Source: an uncultured Blautia sp. (lineage in GTDB: Bacteria; Bacillota; Clostridia; Lachnospirales; Lachnospiraceae). Taken from it: DNA of 6,555 nucleotides. The notes below the pieces were generated by a model, which was not told the origin of the DNA, did no database searches, and was given only the letters and a program-made list of their open reading frames with translations. Location: positions 1 through 6,555 of the forward strand of contig CAAFRY010000007.1 of NCBI GenBank assembly GCA_900765525.1, written 5' to 3'. Below, in pieces: positions 1 to 5,161 of this stretch (the stretch's first letter is position 1; each line of letters starts with the position of its first letter). The translations under genes and the position numbers were made by a program.

Positions 1-70
1 AGATAGCTCAGTTGGCTAGAGCATACGGTTCATACCCGTAGTGTCGAGGGTTCGAATCCCCCTCTCGCTA
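1..70 (+). tRNA. tRNA-Met (anticodon CAU), 5' end cut by window edge
   Basis: The sequence folds as a tRNA missing its first four bases. AGA (1-3) is the end of the 5' acceptor strand. The D arm is GCTC/GAGC. The anticodon stem TACGG/CCGTA encloses loop TTCATAC with anticodon CAT. The variable loop is GTGTC, the T loop TTCGAAT, and the 3' acceptor strand TCTCGCT is followed by discriminator A at 70. The D arm and acceptor do not look like initiator tRNA, so elongator Met is the best call. A lysidine-modified tRNA-Ile2 also carries CAU and cannot be fully excluded. No CCA is encoded (TGTT follows). The T stem GAGGG/CCCCC contains one A-C mismatch, where CCCTC would pair perfectly. Confidence 0.9.
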
Positions 71-74
71 TGTT

Positions 75-116
75 AAAAACTCACAGGAAGCAGAATATGC
101 ACCTGTGAGTTTTTTT
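75..116 (+). terminator. Rho-independent terminator after the tRNA
   Basis: ACTCACAGG (79-87) pairs perfectly with CCTGTGAGT (102-110). AAAA (75-78) extends the stem against the T run at 111-116. The loop is about 14 bases. It starts five bases after the tRNA end, so it closes the tRNA transcript. A-rich and T-rich flanks make it potentially bidirectional. Confidence 0.9.
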
Positions 117-288
117 ATTTCCTAGAAAAATCCTTTGACTGCTTTGCAGAATGAAAAAGTCTTCCAATCGGCGTACAAGGTGTTCAAGTCCCTCAAGATT
201 GAGGGGGGAAGATTTTGAGGTAAGCTTGGCTGCTTTCTTGTACTTCAAGAACTGCTTATAGTAAAAGTTATTTATGTTTTTATATACC
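117..288. other. Gene-free stretch with nested inverted repeats; possible degraded sequence
   Basis: No recognised gene lies between the tRNA terminator and the padR-type promoter. Two features stand out. First, there are nested inverted repeats: GTACAAG (173-179) with CTTGTAC (237-243), TCTTCC (160-165) with GGAAGA (207-212), and CCCTCAA (190-196) with TTGAGGG (199-205). Second, the minus strand stays open in one frame from about 342 down to a TGA inside the terminator. Its residue mix looks protein-like (for example LNLEGLEHLVRRLEDFF), but it has no ATG start or ribosome-binding site. It may be a gene remnant, a structured RNA, or chance. Confidence 0.3.
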
Positions 289-304
289 TTGACAGGTGAG
301 GTAT
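284..304. promoter_or_regulatory. Candidate PadR autoregulatory operator (dyad over the -35)
   Basis: Inverted repeat ATACCT (284-289) / AGGTAT (299-304) has a 9-base centre and encloses the -35 hexamer of the PadR operon promoter. A smaller nested dyad ACCT/AGGT (286-289/294-297) shares its left arm. PadR-family repressors commonly bind dyads in their own promoters, so a repressor here would block polymerase. It is not the ATGT-N8-ACAT form described for some PadR proteins, so the assignment rests on position and symmetry only. Confidence 0.4.
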
Positions 305-317
305 CATGTGGTTTAAT
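289..317 (+). promoter_or_regulatory. Sigma-A-type promoter of the PadR operon
   Basis: A perfect -35 TTGACA (289-294) is followed by a 17-base spacer and TTTAAT (312-317), which matches TATAAT at five of six bases. The predicted transcript starts near 324, giving a leader of about 20 bases that is mostly ribosome-binding site (AAAGGAGG, 328-335). The site is seen directly; activity is inferred. Confidence 0.8.
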
Positions 318-342
318 GTATTTATAGAAAGGAGGTAATGGA

Positions 343-693
343 ATGTCAATTGCTTCAGATTTAATCCGAGGGCATACAGAGATGATTATTTTGTCTCATC
401 TTTTAAGAGAGGACAGTTACGGATATAAAATCAATAAAGAAATTCTGAGAAAGACCAATCAACAGTATGAGTTGAAAGAAGCTACTCTCTACACGGCCTT
501 TCGCAGGTTGGAAGAGGCAGGCTATATCTGCTCCTACTGGGGAAATGAGACTACGGGAGCCAGAAGAAGATATTATACCATTACACCGGAGGGGAGAATG
601 GCCTGTTCCGTCATGAAAAAGGAATGGCGGGAGGCCAGGGAAATGATTGATGTATTGATACAGGAGGATAGTGGCCATGAATATGGAAGATAG
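343..693 (+). CDS. PadR-family transcriptional repressor
   Basis: This 116-aa cytoplasmic protein has the compact PadR winged-helix layout. The N-terminal helix segment IRGHTEMIILSHLL (8-21) is followed by the family-typical SYGYKI (25-30). The recognition-helix region EATLYTAFRRLEEAGYI lies at 46-62. The wing GARRRYYTITPEGR (72-85) carries the usual basic residues and aromatic pair. A helical tail (86-109) would serve dimerisation. Length fits the short PadR subfamily (about 100-120 aa). The ATG at 343 has an excellent AAAGGAGG seven bases upstream. It is first in an operon and overlaps the next gene by 17 bases. PadR proteins next to DUF1700/HAAS membrane proteins and DUF4097 proteins are a recurrent Firmicutes arrangement. 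It likely represses its own operon through the dyad at 284-304. The inducing signal is unknown, with envelope stress or an antimicrobial a plausible guess. Confidence 0.93.
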   Translation: MSIASDLIRGHTEMIILSHLLREDSYGYKINKEILRKTNQQYELKEATLYTAFRRLEEAGYICSYWGNETTGARRRYYTITPEGRMACSVMKKEWREAREMIDVLIQEDSGHEYGR

Positions 694-1354
694 ATTGAGA
701 GCTTATATGGATGATATTTTTGCAGGGGTAAAGGTAACCAGAAAATCTGTGGAGCTAAAAGAAGAGGTGTTGCAAAATATTACCGATAAATACCACGATT
801 TGCTGGAAGAAGGAAAAAGCCCTGAGGCTGCCTATAATATAGCGGTGGCAAGTATCGGAGATATTCAAGAGCTGCTGGATGTGCTGGAGGAAGACGGGGA
901 TGGCTTTGGAAAAAGGGAAAACAGTACATGGACAGAAAAACATAAAAAAAGATATGCAGGATTGACAGCCCTGGCTGTTGTTTTATATATTCTTTGCCTT
1001 ATGCCGGTGATTCTGTTTGAGGATACCCCCCTGGAAGACTCTCTGGGAATTGGAATCATGTTTCTAATGATTGCAGTAGCTACAGGTATTCTGATATATG
1101 TAAATATGACAAAACCCAGCTATAAGAGAAAAGAGGAGTCCATGGTAGAAGATTTTAAGGAATGGCAAAGTCAGACAGAAGCTGACAGAAGAGCAAGAAA
1201 GGCTATTAACAGCTGTCTATGGGCCTTGGCAGTTCTATGCTATATCCTTGTAAGTTTTACCTCTGGAGCCTGGCATATAACCTGGGTAATCTTTTTACTG
1301 GCAGCGGCTGTAGAGGAGATTATAAAGGCAATTTTTGAATTGAGAAAAAGGTGA
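677..1354 (+). CDS. DUF1700/HAAS-type (permease prefix domain 1-like) four-pass membrane protein
   Basis: This is a 225-aa membrane protein. Residues 1-75 form a soluble all-helical domain (EDRLRAYMDDIFAGV, a central ELKEEVLQNITDKYHDLLEEG segment, then AAYNIAVASIGDIQELLDVL). It matches the HAAS/permease-prefix pattern that recurs beside PadR regulators. Four hydrophobic segments follow at about 94-113, 122-143, 177-195 and 199-220, with a basic loop at 147-177 and a basic C-terminus ELRKR. Start choice: a GTG at 671 gives 227 aa but lies only three bases after AGGAGG (662-667). The ATG at 677 is nine bases away and is preferred. The 17-base overlap with the repressor gene indicates translational coupling. 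The family probably relays or modulates signals between the membrane and the PadR repressor; no enzymatic motif is visible. Family assignment is good, molecular role unknown. Confidence 0.85.
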   Translation: MNMEDRLRAYMDDIFAGVKVTRKSVELKEEVLQNITDKYHDLLEEGKSPEAAYNIAVASIGDIQELLDVLEEDGDGFGKRENSTWTEKHKKRYAGLTALAVVLYILCLMPVILFEDTPLEDSLGIGIMFLMIAVATGILIYVNMTKPSYKRKEESMVEDFKEWQSQTEADRRARKAINSCLWALAVLCYILVSFTSGAWHITWVIFLLAAAVEEIIKAIFELRKR

Positions 1355-1359
1355 CGGGA

Positions 1360-2304
1360 ATGAATAGAAAAGATGCAGCGTATCTAAGAATTATTGTATG
1401 GTCTATTGTAGCGGCAGTTTTGCTGATAATATTGATAGTAGGGATTATTTTTGGCCATAATTTTTCCTTTTCTTTCATAAGTTTTGAAGGAGACTCTTAT
1501 AAAAACAGTGAAAAGTATATTGCAGGAGGAGGAGAAGTGCCTGCTGGTGAGGTGGACAGTCTGGATGTGAACTGGACCTCAGGGAAAGTGGAAATAGCGG
1601 TGTACGAAGGGGATACTATCCGTATGGAGGAAACTGCGGGCCGTGAATTATCAGAAAGAGAAAAACTTCACTACTTTAACGATAATGGTACTCTGAGAAT
1701 TCAATTTCAGGAAAGCGGAAAAAAATTCCGGTTTATTTCTGCTGACAGCGGGGTTAAAAAAACATTGAAGTTGGAGATTCCAAGAGAAAAGGCATCCCAA
1801 TTAAAGCAGCTCTCCGTGGATACGGCTTCTGCGGATACGGATATGTCTCACATCAGCGGAAAAGAGATGATTCTGGATACAGCCTCCGGGAACTTCCGTA
1901 TGCGGGAAATTCAGGTAGAGAAACTGAGATGGGACACAGTCAGCGGAGATTTAGAGGGGGAGAATCTGGAGATTTCAGAGGAATTTATTGGGGATAGTGT
2001 CAGTGGAAGAGCGGAATTTACAGGTGCTGTGGGCGAAATTGATTTTGACAGCGTTTCCGGAGATATGAAAGTTACCAGTACTCATTGTCCTGATAAGGTG
2101 CGTACGGATACGGTTAGTGGGGAAATCCGTCTCCGTATTCCGGAAAATTCCGGTTTTACTTATGAGATGGACGGAGTAAGCGGAAAAGTACATATGGATT
2201 TTCCGGTTCTCCAAAACGGTAACGGTGGCGTTTATAAAGACGGGCAGGCAGATTTTTCTTTTGAAACTGTCAGTGGGGATGTAAGCGTGGAAATACAGGA
2301 TTAG
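1360..2304 (+). CDS. Membrane-anchored DUF4097 beta-repeat protein
   Basis: This 314-aa protein has one N-terminal membrane segment (about 9-31, after the basic MNRKDAAYLR) and a long extracytoplasmic region. From about residue 153 it repeats a D-[ST]-x-S-G rung: DTASA, DTASG, DTVSG, DSVSG, DSVSG, DTVSG, DGVSG and ETVSG. The serine of each SG/SA pair lies near 157, 176, 195, 215, 233, 253, 274 and 305, so most steps are 18-21 residues. This is the hallmark of DUF4097 (putative adhesin) right-handed beta-helix proteins. No lipobox, catalytic motif or sortase signal is visible. Start choice: GTG 1351 overlaps the previous stop but lacks a good site. ATG 1360 is served by AAGGTG about six bases upstream. 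It is the last gene of the PadR operon, followed by a terminator. A surface-exposed sensing or scaffold role in envelope stress is inferred. Confidence 0.88.
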   Translation: MNRKDAAYLRIIVWSIVAAVLLIILIVGIIFGHNFSFSFISFEGDSYKNSEKYIAGGGEVPAGEVDSLDVNWTSGKVEIAVYEGDTIRMEETAGRELSEREKLHYFNDNGTLRIQFQESGKKFRFISADSGVKKTLKLEIPREKASQLKQLSVDTASADTDMSHISGKEMILDTASGNFRMREIQVEKLRWDTVSGDLEGENLEISEEFIGDSVSGRAEFTGAVGEIDFDSVSGDMKVTSTHCPDKVRTDTVSGEIRLRIPENSGFTYEMDGVSGKVHMDFPVLQNGNGGVYKDGQADFSFETVSGDVSVEIQD

Positions 2305-2335
2305 GAATATGGACTTCATTTCCCGTTATAATTAG

Positions 2336-2370
2336 AGAAGGAGTTGACTGCGTCAACTCCTTCTTTACTT
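2336..2370 (+). terminator. Intrinsic terminator of the PadR operon
   Basis: A perfect 13-bp stem (2336-2348 with 2352-2364, core GGAGTTGAC/GTCAACTCC) with a 3-base TGC loop is followed by TTTACTTT. It lies 31 bases after the DUF4097 stop. The opposite-strand exit (TCTAATTATAA) has a weaker T tract, so it may only partly stop leftward transcripts from iadA, which ends at 2412 with no hairpin of its own closer by. Confidence 0.87.
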
Positions 2371-2411
2371 TCAGGGGCTTGCTTTATGAGATACCTGCCG
2401 GTTGATAATGA

Positions 2412-3557
2412 TTATTCGTAGGTTCCGGTTTTTAAAAGCTCTTTTTCTTTCATCATTACTTCACCGCCGGCAATCACAGTGTCTACATTCATGTCTTTAT
2501 CCAGCAGTACCAAGTCTGCATCTGCCCCAACTGCAACGCATCCCTTTTGAGGATATAACTGCAGTCCCTTGGCCGTGTTAGAGGTAATGTAGGAGATTGC
2601 TTCTTCAATAGGATAATCATCCTCAAGTACCATTCTTTTAAATTCCTGATGAATACTGGAAACAGAGGAAATTCCGATTTTTGTCAGTTTCCCTGTTTCA
2701 TCGTACTTAGACCAGCTTCCCTGTCCGTCGGAGCTGAAAGTAATCCTGTGGGTGGGAAGACCCAATTCCTTGGCCATGCGAATACAGGTACCGGGATTGG
2801 GCTGCCCTTCTAAGCCGCAGGTATAATCAACAGCTCCGCCTATTTTTAAGAATTCCATGCCCTGTTTCAAAAGTCCCGGATTTCGGTTTACATGGGTAGG
2901 CCGGAATAGGGTTATAGGAATAGAAGTCTGGGCAAGGGCTTCAAATACAGGTTCTAATCCACGGGAATCATCTCCCATATGGAGAACCATGCAGCCTGCT
3001 TTGTTGCTTAGCATTCCTGCTACTCTTGTATCACTGGCCAGTCGAATCAGTTCCTGTGTGCTGATATTAGGAGCTCTGTGGTCAGAAATTGCCAGCTTCA
3101 GACCAAGAATTTCTTCTACAAATACAATATCCTTTTGTATGCTGCCCGTAAGTGTTACACTGGGATACCCATAGTGTCCGGTACAGATGTAAGCAGAAAT
3201 CCCTTCTTCCTTCAGTGCTTTTGCTTTCGCCAAAAGGTTTTCTGTATTCCTTGTGATTCCATCGGTGCCAAGGAGTCCCACAACAGTGGTGATACCACTT
3301 TTTATGAGAGACGAAAGGGTAACTTCAGGGGCTCTGGTGTGAAAACTGGATTCACCGCCGCCACCTGTAATGTGTACATGACAGTCTATGATTCCGGGAA
3401 TCAGAATTCGGTTCTTACCGTCTATTACCCTGCATTCCCAATCTTCCGGAATCTGGATATTTTCCTGTACCATTTGAATCTGGCTGCCGCATATCAGTAC
3501 ATCCTTGATACCCAGAGGTTCAGGGGAGTAAACCGAAACGTTTTTTACTAATAGCAT
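2412..3557 (-). CDS. iadA: Isoaspartyl dipeptidase (beta-aspartyl peptidase)
   Basis: A binuclear zinc amidohydrolase of 381 aa that cleaves beta-aspartyl (isoaspartyl) dipeptides, releasing aspartate. It acts in the cytoplasm in repair of damaged protein or peptide use. All residues known from E. coli IadA (remembered numbering) are present at a constant offset of -8: metal ligands H60 and H62 (DCHVHITGGGGE), bridging carboxylated lysine K154, H193 (LHMGD), H222 (PTHVNR) and D277 (SSDGQGS); substrate residues E69, Y129, R161, R225 and S281. Motifs VVGLLGTDGITR and AISDHR are also family-typical. Length is close to the 390-aa E. coli enzyme. An upstream ATG at 3569 would add four residues but lacks a ribosome-binding site. 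The ATG at 3557 has GGAGG five bases before it. It lies 44 bases downstream of the NhaC-family gene and is probably co-transcribed with it. Confidence 0.96.
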   Translation of the reverse strand: MLLVKNVSVYSPEPLGIKDVLICGSQIQMVQENIQIPEDWECRVIDGKNRILIPGIIDCHVHITGGGGESSFHTRAPEVTLSSLIKSGITTVVGLLGTDGITRNTENLLAKAKALKEEGISAYICTGHYGYPSVTLTGSIQKDIVFVEEILGLKLAISDHRAPNISTQELIRLASDTRVAGMLSNKAGCMVLHMGDDSRGLEPVFEALAQTSIPITLFRPTHVNRNPGLLKQGMEFLKIGGAVDYTCGLEGQPNPGTCIRMAKELGLPTHRITFSSDGQGSWSKYDETGKLTKIGISSVSSIHQEFKRMVLEDDYPIEEAISYITSNTAKGLQLYPQKGCVAVGADADLVLLDKDMNVDTVIAGGEVMMKEKELLKTGTYE

Positions 3558-3601
3558 AAATACCTCCATATATTGCTGTTATATTATTTACAGCTGTATA
3601 T

Positions 3602-5026
3602 TTATTTTTCGTCGGTCTTTATCTTTGCAATACCGATACCGGTAAATGCAAGAATTATAGCGAAGATAATACCGGTATAGTTCATGATAGCCCAGGGAAG
3701 ATAGGATAATGTGGGAACGCCCAGGGTAACTGCCATATATGCGCCGGCAGCGGACCAGGGAACTAAGGGAACTACTACAGTTCCGGAATCCTCCAGTGTT
3801 CTGGACAGGTTTTTAGCGGCCAGGCCTCTCTGGGCATAAGCGTCTTTAAATAACTGTCCCGGCACCAGGATGGACAGATAGGAGCTTCCTGTTGTAAGGG
3901 CCACTGTAAAGCAGGCAAGAATGGTGGAACCAACTAAACCGGTTACAGAATGAACGTGCTTCAGCAAAAGTTCCAGCACCTTATCCAACATGCCGGATAC
4001 GCTTACGATACCTGCAAAGGCCATAGCTACAAATACCAGTACAGTAGTGGAGATAACAGAATTTACGCCGCCTCTGTTTAAAAGATTTAAAATATCAGGG
4101 GAAGCTTCTCCTGTAAATCCAGTCATAGAAACATCAAAACCGCTGATAAGTGCGGTACATCCATCTACCAGAGAAAATCCCTGTACCGTAATACCCAGAA
4201 TAATGCCGAGAAGTCCTGCTCCGAGCATGGTAGGAATGGTAGGCCATTTCAGGAGAGAGCCTGCGATTACCAATACAAAGGGAATCAAGATAATGGGGTT
4301 AAAGTGGAACATTTCGTGGAGCTGTGAAATCATCAGTTCTACATTTTCCGGGGTTACTAATGTTCCGCTTGTTTTTAAGCCTACGATTAAATAGACCACA
4401 AGGGCCACAAGGCTGGCGGGTACAGTTGTATAGAGCATATGCTTGATATGTTCGTATAGATTGCTTCCGGCTGCCATGGGCGCAAGGTTTGTGGTATCAG
4501 AAAGAGGAGACAGCTTATCCCCAAAGAAGGACCCGGATACCACCGCACCTGCAGTAGCAGGAAGAGATACCCCAAGACCTCCTGCAATTCCCATCATAGC
4601 CACGCCGATGGTTCCTGCAGCACCCCAGGATGTTCCTGTTACGATTGAGAGCAAGGCAGAAGACAGGAAAGCAGTTACCAGCATAAAACGTGGATTTACA
4701 ATCTGAACGCCATAGTTGATTATCATAGGAATAGCGCCGCAAAACATAAGTCCTCCAATCAGAAATCCTACGGACCAGAGAATAAAGGTAGCGGACAAAG
4801 TGTCAGATACCTTCTTTACGGCTGCATCAATCAGCTCCTGCCAGGTATAGCCCAGATAAGAGGCCATACACCCTGCTACGATACAGGCAACCACAATCAG
4901 AACTTCTGTAGCCAGACCCAGGTATCCGTATCCCACACCTAAAATAACAAACATAAATACAATGGGAAACAGTGCCTGCAAAGTGGTAGGCTTTCTTTTT
5001 TGTCTTTTGTTTCTTTTTTCTTCCAT
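3602..5026 (-). CDS. nhaC: NhaC-family Na+/H+ (or Na+-coupled organic ion) antiporter
   Basis: This 474-aa polytopic membrane protein has a basic N-terminus (EEKRNKRQKRK) and roughly eleven or twelve hydrophobic segments. NhaC/IT-superfamily signatures are clear: GTSWGAAGTIGVA (131-143), GSFFGDKLSPLSDTTNLAP (165-183) with the diagnostic GDKLSPLSDTTN core, TTGSSYLSILVPGQLF (378-393) and LEDSGTVVVPLVPWSAAGAY (411-430). Length fits NhaC (about 460-480 aa). The family includes Na+/H+ antiporters and also the malate/lactate antiporter MleN, so substrate cannot be fixed from sequence. Placement directly before iadA suggests import or exchange of a peptide, aspartate or another carboxylate. Start choice is uncertain: ATG 5026 has TGAGG six bases before it. 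A GTG at 5038 (478 aa) lies four bases after AAGGAG. Its promoter region contains a repeat array and a leader hairpin. Confidence 0.93.
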   Translation of the reverse strand: MEEKRNKRQKRKPTTLQALFPIVFMFVILGVGYGYLGLATEVLIVVACIVAGCMASYLGYTWQELIDAAVKKVSDTLSATFILWSVGFLIGGLMFCGAIPMIINYGVQIVNPRFMLVTAFLSSALLSIVTGTSWGAAGTIGVAMMGIAGGLGVSLPATAGAVVSGSFFGDKLSPLSDTTNLAPMAAGSNLYEHIKHMLYTTVPASLVALVVYLIVGLKTSGTLVTPENVELMISQLHEMFHFNPIILIPFVLVIAGSLLKWPTIPTMLGAGLLGIILGITVQGFSLVDGCTALISGFDVSMTGFTGEASPDILNLLNRGGVNSVISTTVLVFVAMAFAGIVSVSGMLDKVLELLLKHVHSVTGLVGSTILACFTVALTTGSSYLSILVPGQLFKDAYAQRGLAAKNLSRTLEDSGTVVVPLVPWSAAGAYMAVTLGVPTLSYLPWAIMNYTGIIFAIILAFTGIGIAKIKTDEK

Positions 5027-5048
5027 AAAGAACCTCACATTTCTCCTT

Positions 5049-5082
5049 GTACTCAGATTACTTTACCTTAATAATCTGGTAC
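5049..5082 (-). other. Leader hairpin before the nhaC ribosome-binding site
   Basis: On the plus strand GTACTCAGATTA (5049-5060) and TAATCTGGTAC (5072-5082) pair as an 11-bp stem with one bulged T and an 11-base loop. In the transcript the hairpin ends immediately before the AAGGAG at 5043-5048. No T run follows, so it is not a terminator. It could modulate translation, stabilise the mRNA, or act as a DNA-level operator. Confidence 0.55.
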
Positions 5083-5107
5083 ACAGGTGATTTTTATTTT
5101 TAGATTC

Positions 5108-5136
5108 ATTATAATAAAAGACAAAAGGCTTAAATA
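5108..5136 (-). promoter_or_regulatory. Promoter of the nhaC-iadA unit (weak -35)
   Basis: A perfect minus-strand -10 TATAAT (5108-5113) sits about 80 bases upstream of the start codon. At 17-base spacing the -35 position (5131-5136) reads TATTTA, a poor match to TTGACA, as expected for an activator-dependent promoter. Predicted transcription start is near 5101, giving a leader of about 75 bases. Confidence 0.55.
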
Positions 5137-5161
5137 CGTCTTTAAATTGTCTTAAATATAA
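5129..5161. repeat. Three 11-bp-spaced direct repeats, candidate operator
   Basis: Plus-strand copies CTTAAATACGT (5129), CTTTAAATTGT (5140) and CTTAAATATAA (5151) begin exactly 11 bases apart, about one helical turn. They cover about -28 to -60 relative to the predicted nhaC start, overlapping its poor -35. They also overlap the stop codon of the upstream regulator gene (5152-5154). The position fits binding of an activator or repressor, most economically the adjacent regulator. The region is AT-rich, so chance contributes. Confidence 0.45.

Noticed and set aside
180..193. GTGTTCAAGTCCCT, similar to a tRNA T arm
   Set aside because: No matching acceptor, anticodon or D arm can be formed around it, so it is not a second tRNA.
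151..261. Short plus-strand ORF beginning MKKSSNRRTRC
   Set aside because: It has no Shine-Dalgarno sequence at usable distance, a low-complexity basic composition, and ends before the PadR promoter; nothing supports translation.
3078..3551. 157-codon plus-strand open frame inside iadA
   Set aside because: It is antisense to a gene with a complete set of catalytic residues, shows no family pattern, and lacks a good ribosome-binding site.
3990..4394. 134-codon plus-strand open frame opposite nhaC
   Set aside because: Antisense to well-conserved NhaC motifs; no initiation signal or recognisable product.
5049..5082. Leader hairpin considered as a terminator between regulator and nhaC
   Set aside because: No T run follows on either strand, and it lies directly before a ribosome-binding site.
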